Shown: one piece after another, positions 35,556 to 51,338 of the stretch
Position numbering within the stretch: the stretch's first letter is position 1
How the letters are laid out: the number at the start of each line of letters is the position of its first letter
Origin: Deinococcus deserti VCD115
Lineage (GTDB): Bacteria > Deinococcota > Deinococci > Deinococcales > Deinococcaceae
DNA: 64,000 bases
Direction: 5' to 3'
Assembly (NCBI RefSeq): GCF_000020685.1
Contig: NC_012529.1
Span: 186,001-250,000, forward strand
Made by a program: the position numbers and the translations under genes
Notes under the pieces: generated by a model
Databases searched by the model: none
What the model was told of the DNA's origin: nothing
Seen by the model: the letters and a program-made list of their open reading frames with translations, nothing else

Positions 35556-36434
35556 ATGCTTTCCCCCCGTTTTGCCTTGACCCTCGGTGCCCTGCTGCTC
35601 TCCAGCCTGGCTTCGGCCACCCGCTATCCCCTGACCGTGACCGATGATCTGGGCCGCAGCGTAACCCTATCCAAAGAACCCCGGCGCATCGTCACCATGC
35701 TGCCGTCACACACCGAAACGCTGGTGGCCATCGGCGCCGGCGACAAGCTGGTCGCCGTGGACCGCTTCAGCAACTACCCGAAAACGGTGGTGGACAAGCT
35801 GCCGAAAGTGGGCAGCGGGTTCTCGCCGAACATTGAGGCCATCGTGGCCCTCAAGCCGGATCTGGTGCTGGCCAACGAGTCCACCGATTCCCGCCTGACC
35901 GAGAAGCTGGCGGCCGCCGGCCTGACCGTGTACGGCGGCACTGCGCAGACCTACAACGAGGTCTTCGAGAAAATCAGTGTGCTGGGCCGCCTGACCAACC
36001 GTGAAGCTGGCGCCACCCGCCTGGTCACGTCCATGCGCGCCGACCTGAACGAGTTGCAGCGCAGCGTTCAGAAGCGGCCCAAGGTCAGCACCTACTACGA
36101 AGTGGACCCCAGTCCCTACAGCGTGGGCCCCAACTCTTTCATCGGCGTGCTGTTGCAGAAGGCGGGTGGCCAGACCATCATTCCGGCACGCCTGGGGGAC
36201 TTTCCCAAGATCGACCCGGAACTGATTGTCAAAGCCGACCCGCAGGTGATGGTCGGACTGAACCTGGATGACGCCCGTGAACGCCCTGGCTGGACCGGTC
36301 TGCAGGCGGTCAAGGCCAGCCGGGTCTACAAACCCACCGACGAGGAACGTGACGCCCTGAGCCGCCCCGGCCCGCGTCTGGCTGTGGCCCTGCGCACACT
36401 GATCCGCGTGCTGCATCCGGAGGCGCTCAAGTGA
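35556..36434 (+). CDS. btuF: Corrinoid ABC transporter substrate-binding protein
   Basis: 292 residues with a signal peptide ([20 protein letters not shown]). The periplasmic-binding fold of BtuF type is shown by [50 protein letters not shown] and [19 protein letters not shown]. The chosen ATG follows GGAG at 11 bases; a GTG at 35532 in the same frame is an alternative. It is the first gene behind the B12 riboswitch. The matching permease and ATPase are not in the window. Confidence 0.9.
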   Translation: MLSPRFALTLGALLLSSLASATRYPLTVTDDLGRSVTLSKEPRRIVTMLPSHTETLVAIGAGDKLVAVDRFSNYPKTVVDKLPKVGSGFSPNIEAIVALKPDLVLANESTDSRLTEKLAAAGLTVYGGTAQTYNEVFEKISVLGRLTNREAGATRLVTSMRADLNELQRSVQKRPKVSTYYEVDPSPYSVGPNSFIGVLLQKAGGQTIIPARLGDFPKIDPELIVKADPQVMVGLNLDDARERPGWTGLQAVKASRVYKPTDEERDALSRPGPRLAVALRTLIRVLHPEALK

Positions 36435-37051
36435 CCGGAAGCGACGAGGCGACCCGCCTGCGCCGCGAGCAGGCCATGAAGGAACTGGCCGAAGCTCGTG
36501 ACGCTCATCAGAAGGCCGAGGGCATCAGCAAGGGTCGCCGGGGACTGCTGATCGTGAACACCGGCAAGGGCAAGGGCAAAACCACCGCTGCCCTTGGCCT
36601 GATGATGCGGGCGCACGGCCGGGGCCTGAAGGTCCGGATGTTCCAGTTCCTGAAACACGAGAACGCGAAATTTGGCGAGCACCGCGCCCTTGACGCCCTG
36701 GGCCTGCCCTACGAGGGTCTGGGTGACGGGTTTACCTGGCGTTCGCGTGACCTGGAGAACTCGGCTGACATGGCCGCCCACGGCTGGACGCTGGCCCGGG
36801 AAGCCATCGAGAGCGGCGGCTACGACCTGGTCGTGCTCGACGAGTTCACCTACCCGCTGAAGTACGGCTGGGTCAGCTGGGCCGAAGTTGAGCAGACCCT
36901 GCGCGCCCGCGATCCGAAGCTGCACGTGGTGATCACCGGCCGTGACGCGCTGCCGGAACTGGTCGAGCTGGCCGATACTGTCAGTGAAATCAACCCGGTT
37001 AAGCACGCATATGCCTCGGGTATCGGGGCGCAGACAGGGATCGAATACTGA
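36431..37051 (+). CDS. cobO: Corrinoid adenosyltransferase
   Basis: 206 residues. The P-loop is [19 protein letters not shown], followed by QFLKHE and the Walker-B-like [16 protein letters not shown], typical of CobO/BtuR. It transfers adenosine from ATP to the cobalt of corrinoids. It starts with GTG overlapping the btuF stop by 4 bases. Confidence 0.95.
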   Translation: MTGSDEATRLRREQAMKELAEARDAHQKAEGISKGRRGLLIVNTGKGKGKTTAALGLMMRAHGRGLKVRMFQFLKHENAKFGEHRALDALGLPYEGLGDGFTWRSRDLENSADMAAHGWTLAREAIESGGYDLVVLDEFTYPLKYGWVSWAEVEQTLRARDPKLHVVITGRDALPELVELADTVSEINPVKHAYASGIGAQTGIEY

Positions 37052-37136
37052 TGCGCCCGGATCTGATCATTCGTGTTTCTGCAGGCATAAGGCCCCAGAG
37101 AACTCCCGTTCCTCGCACGTTCATGTGGAGGCTGAA

Positions 37137-37819
37137 ATGATCGCCTGCATCGGTGCTGGTCCTGGTCACCTGGATTTCCTGACCCAGAAAGGCGCGCGGC
37201 TGGTCCGTGAGGCCGACGTCGTGGCTGGCTTTGACGCGGTGGTTGACGTAGTGCGGCCGCTGATTTCCCCGAACGCCCGGATCGTGACCATGGGGTACCG
37301 CGATCAGGTGGCCCGGCTGGAAGAGGTCGCTGAGCTGCACCATGCCGGCCAGAAGTGCGCGGTCGTGTTTATGGGAGACATTCACTTCAGCGGCTTTCAG
37401 TACTTGGAGCGGGTGGAAACCGCCTGCGGGCATCAGGTGGAGACGGTCCCAGGTATTTCCAGCGCGCAGGTGCTGGCCAGCCGCGGCCGGGTCTGCTTCG
37501 ACGAGACGACCTTTCTGACCTTTCACCGCCGCGGCGACCTGACCCCCTTCAAGACTCACCTGCGTGAAGTGCTGCGCGCCGGGCGCAACGCGATTGTCAT
37601 TCCGCGTCCCTGGGATTTCATGCCGCGGGACATCGCGACGTATCTGCTGGCCGGTGGGGCCAGCACGGCCCACCGGGTTGAGGTCTGGGAAAACCTGACC
37701 CGGCAGGAAGCGGAATGGACCGGCACGCTGACAGACCTGGAGGGACGGGATTTTTCCGATATGACCATCATGCTGATCCGCGCGCTGACGCCCATGCCGA
37801 CCGGGCTGGAAGGCGAACG

Positions 37820-37823
<4 letters not shown>
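37137..37823 (+). CDS. cbiE: Cobalt-precorrin-7 (C5)-methyltransferase
   Basis: 228 residues of the tetrapyrrole methylase fold: [27 protein letters not shown] at the N-terminus, [22 protein letters not shown] and [20 protein letters not shown] near the end, as in CbiE. GGAGG lies 6 bases before the ATG. In many genomes CbiE is fused or adjacent to CbiT; here no CbiT domain is present in this protein or elsewhere in the operon. Confidence 0.88.
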
Positions 37824-39393
<1,570 letters not shown>

Positions 39394-39397
<4 letters not shown>

Positions 39398-40554
39398 GTG
39401 TGTTCGTCATGCCCGCCCGCCCACTTCTTGACCTGAGCCAGCCCGCGCCCAACGGGCTGCGGCGCGGCTTTACCACCGGCAGCGCCGCCACAGCGGCCCT
39501 GAAGGCAGCCCTGACGCTGCTGTACCGGGGCGAGGTCCCCAGCCCCGTGGAGATCACGCTGCCGGACGGCGACCTGGGCCTGCGGATTCCGGTACAGCGG
39601 GTCGAGCTGACGGATGCCGGGGCCTACGGCGAGGTCATCAAGGACGGCGGCGACGATCCGGACGCGACTCATGGCGCGGCCCTCTGGGTGAGGGTGACTC
39701 CCCTGGCAGGTGCCGGCCCCTCCACCGCCATGACCTTTCACGCGGGTGAGGGCGTGGGTACCGTGACCGCCCCGGGCATCAGGGTGCCGGTGGGCGAGCC
39801 GGCCATCAACCCGGTGCCGCGCGACATGATGCGCCGGGCCGCTCATGAAGTTGCCGGGCACGAGGCCTTCGCCGTCACGGTGGGCTGCGTGAACGGAGAG
39901 AAAATCGCCCGGCGCACCTTCAATCCGAGGCTGGGTATCGTGGGCGGCATTTCGATTCTGGGTACGACCGGCGTGGTCGAGCCGATGAGCCTGGAAGCCT
40001 ACGCCGCTTCGGTGGAAGTCGAGGTGCGGGTGGCGGCCCATGCGCGCCCGGCGGCGGTGGTGTTCACGCCGGGCAAGCTGGGCCGGGATTACGCCGAGCA
40101 GACCCTGGGCATCCAGCGCGAGAAGATCGTGCAGATCAGCAACTTTGTCGGCGCGGGAGTGGACGCTTTGCAGGAGGCGCTGACCGAACTGCCTTACGCG
40201 CTGCCGCTGCTGCTGGTCGCGGGGCATCCGGGCAAGCTGGCCAAGGTTCTGAACGGCGACTGGAACACCCACAGCAGCCACAGCGGGATGGCCATGAACG
40301 CCCTGGCGCGGGTGGCCGCTGAGGTGAACCTGGACCCTGCCATGGTGGACGCCCTGGCTGGGGCCAATACGGTCGACGCCTGCGTGGAGCTTCTGGCACC
40401 CCACCCGCAGGGCGCTGCCGTGTGGTCTGAGACGGCGCGGCAGATTGCCAGGACGATCCAGAACCGGGCGCCAGCGGCTGAACGGGTGCAGGTGGCGCTG
40501 TTCGCCCTGGACGGCACCCCTCTGGGTGAGGCCCGCACCGGTGGCGGCGCATGA
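39394..40554 (+). CDS. cbiD: Cobalt-precorrin-5B C1-methyltransferase
   Basis: 386 residues. CbiD signatures are [74 protein letters not shown] and [20 protein letters not shown]. It methylates C1 in the oxygen-independent corrin pathway, so its presence marks that pathway. GTG start overlapping the upstream stop by 4 bases. Confidence 0.96.
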
Positions 40555-41276
40555 CCGGCATGTTCTACGGCCTGGGTGTAGGCCCGGGACCCGCCGGGCT
40601 GCTGCCTGTCGCGTCGCTGGACATTCTGCGGCGGGTAGATCACATCTTTGCCCCCCGCTCACGGGTGTCAGAGACCTCGGTGGCCATAGAAGCCCTGCGC
40701 AGCCTGGACTTTCCCCGTCAGCGCGTGCGCGAGGTGGAATTCCTGATGGACGGCGACGACCGGCGCATCGGGGAGCACTACACGGCCCTGGCGCGCGAGA
40801 TCGCAGCGCTGGGAGGGCAGGGCCAGAGCGTCGCGTACCTGACCATCGGTGACGCGATGACCTACAGCACGCTGGGTTATCTGGTGGCTGCCCTGAAACG
40901 CGAAGCACCGGAACTGCCGCGCCGGGTCCTGCCGGGCATCACCAGCTACGCCACGGCAGCAGCGTTGACTGGTTTTTCGCTGGGTGAGGGCAAGGAGCGC
41001 GTGCTGATCCTGCCCTGTCCCGACGATCTGTCCACCCTGACGGCGGACATCGAGCACAACGACGTGGTGGTCCTGATGAAGGTGGGGCGGCGCCTGAGCG
41101 GGGTGCTGGACCTCCTTCAGAACATGAACATCCTGGAGCACTGCGCCCTGGCCCACCGACTGGGCCTGGACGGCGAAGTGGTGCTGCCTTCCCTGAACGT
41201 GCGGCCCGAAGCCGGCAAGCTGGGCTACCTGAGCGTGCTGCTGATTCGCAAACACCCCCCCCGGAGGTTTTCTTGA
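40551..41276 (+). CDS. cbiL: Precorrin-2 C20-methyltransferase
   Basis: 241 residues. Tetrapyrrole methylase with GLGVGPGPAGLLPVAS, the CbiL/CobI pattern, then YLTIGDAMTYSTLGYL, LPGITSYATAAALTGFSLGE and DVVVLMKVGRRL. It methylates C20 of the corrin precursor using S-adenosylmethionine. The start ATG is in an ATGA overlap with cbiD. Confidence 0.93.
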   Translation: MTGMFYGLGVGPGPAGLLPVASLDILRRVDHIFAPRSRVSETSVAIEALRSLDFPRQRVREVEFLMDGDDRRIGEHYTALAREIAALGGQGQSVAYLTIGDAMTYSTLGYLVAALKREAPELPRRVLPGITSYATAAALTGFSLGEGKERVLILPCPDDLSTLTADIEHNDVVVLMKVGRRLSGVLDLLQNMNILEHCALAHRLGLDGEVVLPSLNVRPEAGKLGYLSVLLIRKHPPRRFS

Positions 41277-42049
41277 AGGTCTACTTTATTGGTGCCGGCC
41301 CCGGCGCCGCCGACCTGATCACGCTGCGCGGCGCCCGGCTGCTCAGCCAGTGCCGCGTGATCCTGTATGCCGGCTCCCTGGTTCCAGAGGCCGTGCTCGA
41401 ACACGCCTCACCGGACGCCGAACGCTTCAACACGGCCAGCCTGGACCTCCAGGAGCAGATCAGCCTGTACCGCCGCGCCCAGCACGAGGGGCTGGACGTC
41501 GCCCGCGTGCATTCGGGCGACCCGGCCATCTACGGCGCCACCGCCGAGCAGATGCGCGCGCTGCGCGAGCTGGGCATCGCCTATGAGGTCGTACCGGGCG
41601 TCAGCAGCTTTACCGCCTGCGCCGCCAGCCTGGGCGCGGAACTGACCCGCCCGGGCGTCACGCAGACTGTCATCCTGACCCGGGCCTCTGGCCGGGCGAG
41701 CCCGGTGCCGGACGCCGAGAACCTGGCGAGTCTGGCGGCCCACCAGGCCAGCCTATGCGTGTTTCTGGGCGGGCATCAGCTGGAGCAGAACGTGGCCGAG
41801 TTGCTGCGGCACTACCCGCCAGAAACGCCCGCCGCCCTGGTGCAGCGGGCCTCTCAACCCGAGGAGCGCCGCCACGTCGCCACGCTGGGCACGCTGCTGG
41901 GCGGCCTGAAGCTCAGTGACTGGACGCTGACGACCATGCTCCTGGTCAGCCCGGCGCTGCATGACCCGGCCGAACTGCAGGAGGTCAGCCGGCTGTACGA
42001 CCCGGCCTACGCTCACCGCTTCCGCCGCGCCCAGAAAGGAGAGGGGTGA
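41273..42049 (+). CDS. cbiF: Cobalt-precorrin-4 C11-methyltransferase
   Basis: 258 residues. VYFIGAGPGAADLITLRGAR, VILYAGSLVPEAVL, VHSGDPAIYGATAEQM and VPGVSSFTACAASLGAELTR are the CbiF/CobM signatures. It starts with TTG; GGAGG lies 5 bases upstream, and the start overlaps the cbiL stop by 4 bases. Confidence 0.94.
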   Translation: MKVYFIGAGPGAADLITLRGARLLSQCRVILYAGSLVPEAVLEHASPDAERFNTASLDLQEQISLYRRAQHEGLDVARVHSGDPAIYGATAEQMRALRELGIAYEVVPGVSSFTACAASLGAELTRPGVTQTVILTRASGRASPVPDAENLASLAAHQASLCVFLGGHQLEQNVAELLRHYPPETPAALVQRASQPEERRHVATLGTLLGGLKLSDWTLTTMLLVSPALHDPAELQEVSRLYDPAYAHRFRRAQKGEG

Positions 42050-42813
42050 GCGCACCCGCCGCCCCTGCAGGCCTGGGCATCTGGCCGGTCCGGGCCGAAA
42101 CCGAGCCCCTGGCAGACGGGCTGGCCCTGGCCTTGGGCGGCGTGTTGCACCGGCCGTGGGCCACCGGGCAGGTCCAGCGCGAAGCCTTTGCGCAAGCTTT
42201 TCATGGCGCCCGCTCCTGGGTGCTGATCGGAGCCACCGGCATCGCGGTCCGGTTTCTGGCCGGGCTGCCCCGCAGCAAGCACAGTGACCCGGCGGTGGTC
42301 GTGCTGGACGACGCGGCGCGCTTCGCGGTGGCGCTGCTGGGCGGTCATGAGGGGGGCGGCAACGCCTTGGCCTACCGGGTGGCCCGCCTCACCGGTGCGG
42401 TGCCGGTGGTGACCACCGCGACCGAGGCCGTAAAGCCCCTGACCGTGGGTGTCGGCTGCCGCCGGGACGTGAGCGCAGAGCAGATCGAGTCGGCGGTGCA
42501 GCAGGCCCTGGGCGCGCGTCCGCTGAGTGACGTGCGCGAGATCGCCACGGTGGATCTCAAGGCGGATGAGGCCGGGCTGCTCGCCTTCTGCGAACGGCGT
42601 GAGCTGCCGCTGCGGGTCTTTGCCCGCGCGGACCTTGCCGCGCGTCCCTTCGTCACCCGGGCAAGCGAGTGGGTGCAGCAGAACGTGGGGCTTGCGGGCG
42701 TCTGTGAGCCCTGCGCCCTGCTGGCCAGTCCCCGGGGACAGCTGATCGTGCCGAAAACAGCCCTGAACGGTGTGGCTGTGGCTGTGGTGGAAGACAGGAG
42801 CTGGAGAACATGA
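42046..42813 (+). CDS. cbiG: Cobalt-precorrin-5A hydrolase
   Basis: 255 residues. The order is a weak N-terminal CbiG domain, the core GATGIAVRFLAGLPRSKHSD, the LLGGHEGGGNALAYRVA segment, and the C-terminal domain with VGVGCRRDVSAEQIE and VCEPCALLAS. It opens the delta-lactone and releases acetaldehyde in the anaerobic pathway. GTG start overlapping the cbiF stop by 4 bases. Confidence 0.93.
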   Translation: MSAPAAPAGLGIWPVRAETEPLADGLALALGGVLHRPWATGQVQREAFAQAFHGARSWVLIGATGIAVRFLAGLPRSKHSDPAVVVLDDAARFAVALLGGHEGGGNALAYRVARLTGAVPVVTTATEAVKPLTVGVGCRRDVSAEQIESAVQQALGARPLSDVREIATVDLKADEAGLLAFCERRELPLRVFARADLAARPFVTRASEWVQQNVGLAGVCEPCALLASPRGQLIVPKTALNGVAVAVVEDRSWRT

Positions 42814-44477
42814 ACGGAGAAATGACAGAAACCTGGGCAGCCGCAGGCAGCCCCGCAGAGCACCTCACTGCCGGGCAGCCTGGCCCCAGAGCCTTCGGGA
42901 AGAGCGTTGCACTGGCAGGACGCACCGGAAAACTCAGCCTGGTTTCGGTGGGTCCCGGAACGCTGGAGCTGGTGCCCGAACGCGCCCGGCGGGCGTTGCA
43001 GGAGGCCGAGGTGATCGTCGCCTACGACCTCTATCTGAAGTGGGTGCGGCCCCTGCTGGGCACGCAGGAAATCCTGACGCCGCCCCTGACCCAGGAAAAA
43101 TACCGCGCGGAACTGGCCATCCAGAAAGCCCGCGAAGGGTACCGGGTGGCTCTGGTCAGCTCGGGCGATATCGGCATTTATGCGATGGCGGGGCTGGTGT
43201 TCGAGGATCTTCCGGTTGAACCCGGCAGCCCGGAATCCGACTTTGAGGTCGAGGTGATTCCGGGCATCACCTCGGCCACGGCGTGTGCGTCTCTGCTGGG
43301 CTCGCCGCTGACCCACGACTTTGCCACCCTGAGCCTCTCGGATCTGCTGTGCCCCTGGGAATGGATCGAGCACCGCGCGCGCCACATCGCGCAGGCTGAT
43401 CTGGCGTGCGTGCTGTACAACGTCCAGAGCAAAACCCGCCAGGAGGGTGTGTACCGGGTCCTGCGGCTGATGCTGCAGCACAAGGGCCCCGACACAGTCT
43501 GCGGCGTGGTCCGCAACGCCTACCGCGAGGACCAGGAAGTGCGGGTCACCACCCTGGGGGAGCTGCTGGACCAGAGTTTCGACATGCTCACCACCATCGT
43601 GATCGGCAACCGCTTCACCACCCGCAAAGGACGCTGGATGTACACCCCGCGCGGGTACAACGACTGGCAGGCGGGCGCCGAGACTCCTGACGCCAGCGCC
43701 AGGGCACCCGAGGCCAGCGCGCTTCCCAATGGCGCCGTGTGGGTGTTTGCCGGCACCCGGGACGGCAGCGCCCTGGCCGTGCAGCTGGCCGAGGCCGGGG
43801 AGCAGGTGGTGCTGAGTGTCGCCTCGGATCTGGGAGCCCGCGTGGCCCCCAGCCATCCGAATCTCAGCCTGTACAGCGGCCCCGGAGGCATGGAGGCCCG
43901 CCGGCGCGCTCTGACCGGAGCCAGGGCCGTGGTGGACGCCACCCATCCCTACGCTGTGGCCATCACTGCTCAGGTGCAGACGCTGGCCGCCGAGTTGAGG
44001 CTGCCCTACCTGCGCTACGAGCGGCCCAGCGCCCTGCCGGACGACCGCAGCGGCATCCACCTCGTGCCGGACTTCGAGGCCGCGGCCCGCGCCGCCTCTG
44101 CCTACAGCCGGGTGTTCCTGGCCACCGGCAGCAAGGACCTGGACACCTTCATGCGTGCCGCGCCCGGGGCCGAGGTCTTCGTGCGCCTGACCCCGCAGCC
44201 TCAGGTGATCGAACGCGCCCTGGACCTGGGCATTCACCCGGCGAACCTGTGCGCCATGGTGGGGCCCTTTACCCGCGAGTTCAATGCCGCGCAGTGGCGG
44301 GCCTGGAACATCGGCGCGGTGGTCACCAAGGACAGCGGCGACGAAGGCGGTTTTCCCGCGAAGCTGGCTGCCGCCCGTGACCTGGGCGTGCCCCTGATCG
44401 TCGTGCAGCGCCCACCGGCCGTCAGTGGCGCCATGCATGACGCCCGCGATGTTCTTGCGGCTGTGAATCAACTCTGA
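42810..44477 (+). CDS. Fusion of precorrin-3B C17-methyltransferase (CbiH) and precorrin-6A reductase (CbiJ)
   Basis: 555 residues. About 40-285 are CbiH/CobJ: LVSVGPGTLELVPERAR, AYDLYLKWVRPLL, VALVSSGDIGIYAMAGLV, PGITSATACASLLGSPLTHD and LYNVQSKTRQEG. After an Ala-rich linker, 305-555 are CbiJ/CobK: VFAGTRDGSALAVQLAEAG, VVDATHPYAVAIT, LPYLRYERPSAL, FLATGSKDLD and the closing TKDSGDEGGFPAKLAAA. The first 38 residues are an extra polar tail. It joins the ring-contraction step and the reduction of precorrin-6A in one chain. Confidence 0.93.
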   Translation: MNGEMTETWAAAGSPAEHLTAGQPGPRAFGKSVALAGRTGKLSLVSVGPGTLELVPERARRALQEAEVIVAYDLYLKWVRPLLGTQEILTPPLTQEKYRAELAIQKAREGYRVALVSSGDIGIYAMAGLVFEDLPVEPGSPESDFEVEVIPGITSATACASLLGSPLTHDFATLSLSDLLCPWEWIEHRARHIAQADLACVLYNVQSKTRQEGVYRVLRLMLQHKGPDTVCGVVRNAYREDQEVRVTTLGELLDQSFDMLTTIVIGNRFTTRKGRWMYTPRGYNDWQAGAETPDASARAPEASALPNGAVWVFAGTRDGSALAVQLAEAGEQVVLSVASDLGARVAPSHPNLSLYSGPGGMEARRRALTGARAVVDATHPYAVAITAQVQTLAAELRLPYLRYERPSALPDDRSGIHLVPDFEAAARAASAYSRVFLATGSKDLDTFMRAAPGAEVFVRLTPQPQVIERALDLGIHPANLCAMVGPFTREFNAAQWRAWNIGAVVTKDSGDEGGFPAKLAAARDLGVPLIVVQRPPAVSGAMHDARDVLAAVNQL

Positions 44478-44504
44478 TCGCTTTTTTCTGAACTGGAGCT
44501 CAAC

Positions 44505-45596
44505 ATGATCCCTGGACATCTGAAAACCCCTGTCACTATCGTTACCGGCTTTCTGGGCAGCGGTAAAACCACGTTGCTCAACAACCTGCTTTCCCAGACG
44601 CATGACCGCACGCTGGCCGTGATCGTCAACGAATTCGGTGAGGTCAGCATTGACGCGCCGCTGCTGGACACCCGTGAACAGGGCGTCGAGCTGCACGACG
44701 TGCACGGCGGACTGCTGGCTTACGGCGGTGAAGGTGACGCCTTCGCCCGCACGCTCCGGGCGCTGCAGTCCCGGCGGCACACTTTCGATCACGTGCTGAT
44801 CGAAACCAGCGGTCTGGCGGTGCCTACCGCCGTCATGGTCACGCTGGAAACGCCTGAATTTGCCGGCGACTTCGCCCTGGACGCCACGCTGGTGGTGGTC
44901 GACACGCCGCTGCTGCTGGAAGGAGCCTTCCAGACACAGACTGACGAGGCTGCCGCCCGGGTGTTCGACGCGCAGCTGGAATACGCCGACGTGGCGGTTC
45001 TCAACAAGATTGACAGCCTGGACGACGCCCAGCTGCTGCAGGCCGAGGCTGACGTGCGCCACCGGGCTCCGCGCGTGCGCTTCCTGGAACTGGCGTACGG
45101 CGCCAGGCTCGACACGCAGCTGACCCTGGGCCTGAACCTGCACGGTTCCAGGCGCAGCGCCGCCCATCAGGCGCCGGTCAGTGGCACGCCCGGAGACCTG
45201 TCGGTGCCGCTGCACGACCACACCAGCCTCGACGGTCATTCGCACGGCGACCTGGACGCGCACGTGCACAGCCTGAGCACCCATCAACACTTTCACGAGC
45301 ATGATCCCGGCTGGCAGTCCTTCCGCCTGACGAGTGACGAGGTTCAGAACGTTCCGGAGCTGCTGCGCACCGTGCAGAACGTGGCCCGTGTGTTTCCGGT
45401 GCTGCGCGTCAAGGGATTCGTCAACGGAACGGACGGCGGCCGGTACGCGTTGCAGGCCGTACGCTCGCGCGTGGAGACCGACCCGGCTCCTGCCCGGGCC
45501 GGCGCGCCCAACGAGCTGATCTTTATCGGCTATCACATCAGCCGCAAGAAGGTCACCGAGGCCCTGCAAAAAGCCCTTCCTCAACGGTGGGCCTGA
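44505..45596 (+). CDS. CobW-type GTPase lacking the CxCC motif
   Basis: 363 residues of COG0523 type: Walker A GFLGSGKTTLLNNLL, VIVNEFGEVSIDAPLLD, ETSGLAVPTAV, a NKID GTP-specificity motif and a His-rich linker (DHTSLDGHSHGDLDAHVHSL) before the C-terminal CobW_C domain. The position that usually reads GCICC has HGGLLAYGG here, so the canonical metal site is missing. In this operon it is the likely metal chaperone or GTPase helper for cobalt insertion. A 27-base gap separates it from the CbiH-CbiJ gene. Confidence 0.9.
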   Translation: MIPGHLKTPVTIVTGFLGSGKTTLLNNLLSQTHDRTLAVIVNEFGEVSIDAPLLDTREQGVELHDVHGGLLAYGGEGDAFARTLRALQSRRHTFDHVLIETSGLAVPTAVMVTLETPEFAGDFALDATLVVVDTPLLLEGAFQTQTDEAAARVFDAQLEYADVAVLNKIDSLDDAQLLQAEADVRHRAPRVRFLELAYGARLDTQLTLGLNLHGSRRSAAHQAPVSGTPGDLSVPLHDHTSLDGHSHGDLDAHVHSLSTHQHFHEHDPGWQSFRLTSDEVQNVPELLRTVQNVARVFPVLRVKGFVNGTDGGRYALQAVRSRVETDPAPARAGAPNELIFIGYHISRKKVTEALQKALPQRWA

Positions 45597-45623
45597 CATG
45601 AAGCAGCGTCATCAGGTGAGCTC

Positions 45624-46307
45624 ATGATCGCCACCCTGGCCCTGGTATTCATGCTGGGCATGCGGCACGGTATGGACGCCGACCACCTGGCGGCGATTGA
45701 CGGGTTTGCGCGCCTGCGTCCCAGCCGCTGGACCGGCGTGCTGTTCGGACTGGGTCACGGGCTGGTCGTCACGGTGCTGGCCCTGGTCGCCAGCAGACTG
45801 GGAGACCATTTCGGCCTGGACTGGCTCGCGCCGTACCTGTTTTTGGGTGTGGCCGCGCTGAACCTGTGGCGGCTCGTATGGCCGGCTCCTCACAGCCACG
45901 CCCCGGCCCGCTCCCTGCTGGCGCTGGGACCGTTCGTGGTGGGGCTGCTGCTGGCCGTGAGCATGGAAACGAGCTCTCAGCTCGCGGCCCTGTCCATGGC
46001 CCAGAGCGTGCCGCCGCTACTGCTGGGCCTGACCTTCACGCTGGGCATGACCCTGGCCGACGGGGTAGACGGCCTGCTGGCCGCCCAGCTGCAACGCGGC
46101 CGGAACGCCGACCCCGCTCGCGCCGCCCTGGCCTCCCGGGTCATGGGCTGGATGGTTGTCGCGCTGTCCCTGGCATTTGCCCTGGCCGGATTCACTCAGG
46201 TGGATCTGGGCGAAGTGGCCGCGCCGCTGGGCATGGGCGTCTTCGTCATGCTCCTGGCCCTGCGGGTGTGGAGCCGCCTGACTCCGCGGCAGCAGGGCGT
46301 GGCATGA
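45624..46307 (+). CDS. NiCoT-type nickel/cobalt permease
   Basis: 227 residues, about six to seven helices. The NiCoT signature RHGMDADHLAAID (HX4DH) is near the N-terminus and a second histidine motif GLGHGLVV follows. It is shorter than the usual 8-helix HoxN proteins (about 330 residues). AGGTGA lies 5 bases before the ATG. Placed in a B12 operon, it most likely imports cobalt. Confidence 0.88.
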   Translation: MIATLALVFMLGMRHGMDADHLAAIDGFARLRPSRWTGVLFGLGHGLVVTVLALVASRLGDHFGLDWLAPYLFLGVAALNLWRLVWPAPHSHAPARSLLALGPFVVGLLLAVSMETSSQLAALSMAQSVPPLLLGLTFTLGMTLADGVDGLLAAQLQRGRNADPARAALASRVMGWMVVALSLAFALAGFTQVDLGEVAAPLGMGVFVMLLALRVWSRLTPRQQGVA

Positions 46308-46927
46308 CCGACCCCTGGGCAGCGGACCGGGAAGCCCTGTGGCGGGTCCTGCATGCCCGGCGCGACCACCGGCATTTCCGGCCTGATCCGGTGGCCACCG
46401 AAGCGCTGGAACGGGTTCTCGACGCCTTTCGCGTGGCGCCCAGCGTGGGCCTGAGCCAGCCCTGGCATGTCACCGTGGTGCGCAGCGCCGGGCTGCGCGA
46501 CGCGGCCTACCAGAGTTTCGCTGGCGTCCGTACCCGCGAGCAGGAGCGGTTCGGCGGAGAGAGACGCGCCCTGTACGACACGCTGAAACTTGAGGGCATC
46601 CGCGAGGCCCCAGTCGGTCTGGTCGTGAGCTTCGTGCCGCCGGAAGCTGCCACCCTGGGCACCACCTCCCTGCCGGCGGCGCTGGAGTACAGCGTGGTCA
46701 GCGCCATCACCCTGGCCTGGCTGGCCGCCACAGCCGAGGGCCTGGGCATGGGCTGGGTCAGCCTGGTGGAGCCGGGAGACCTGCACGCGGCACTGGACAT
46801 TCCTGCCCACCTGAGGCCCCTGGCTTACCTGTGCCTGGGTCACCCGGCCCTGGAGCTCAAAGAGCCTCTGCTGCAGACCGTAGGTTGGGCCAGCAGCCGG
46901 CCTCTGTCGGTGGAATGGCGCGACTAG
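46304..46927 (+). CDS. bluB: 5,6-dimethylbenzimidazole synthase
   Basis: 207 residues of the nitroreductase fold with BluB hallmarks: RRDHRHFRPDPV, APSVGLSQPWHV, LPAALEYSVVSAITLAWLAA and GLGMGWVSLVEPGDL, and the closing LCLGHPA. It breaks down reduced FMN with O2 to make the lower ligand of cobalamin, so this step needs oxygen. ATGA overlap with the permease gene. Confidence 0.93.
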   Translation: MTDPWAADREALWRVLHARRDHRHFRPDPVATEALERVLDAFRVAPSVGLSQPWHVTVVRSAGLRDAAYQSFAGVRTREQERFGGERRALYDTLKLEGIREAPVGLVVSFVPPEAATLGTTSLPAALEYSVVSAITLAWLAATAEGLGMGWVSLVEPGDLHAALDIPAHLRPLAYLCLGHPALELKEPLLQTVGWASSRPLSVEWRD

Positions 46928-46932
46928 CGCCC

Positions 46933-46961
46933 GTCTGCCGGGAACGGCGTTTCAGGCAGAC
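46933..46961 (+). promoter_or_regulatory. Hairpin between bluB and cobN
   Basis: GTCTGCC and GGCAGAC pair across a 15-base loop, directly before the AAGGA that precedes a 12-codon ORF. This 85-base gap is the longest inside the operon. Confidence 0.4.
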
Positions 46962-46977
46962 CCACAAGGATGAAACC

Positions 46978-47012
46978 ATGACCATGAATTCACCACACTG
47001 GAACCAGCGCGC

Positions 47013-47016
<4 letters not shown>
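46978..47016 (+). CDS. Possible 12-codon leader ORF of cobN
   Basis: AAGGA precedes an ATG that opens a 12-codon frame ([12 protein letters not shown]); its TGA overlaps the cobN ATG as ATGA. It may couple ribosome entry to cobN, which has no Shine-Dalgarno of its own that I can see. Confidence 0.4.

Positions 47017-51334
<4,318 letters not shown>

Positions 51335-51338
<4 letters not shown>

Noticed and set aside
42372..45599. A 1,075-codon open frame on the minus strand
   Set aside because: It is fully antisense to cbiG, the CbiH-CbiJ fusion and cobW, and its translation is Gln/His/Arg-rich without domains. Long antisense frames are expected in GC-rich genes.
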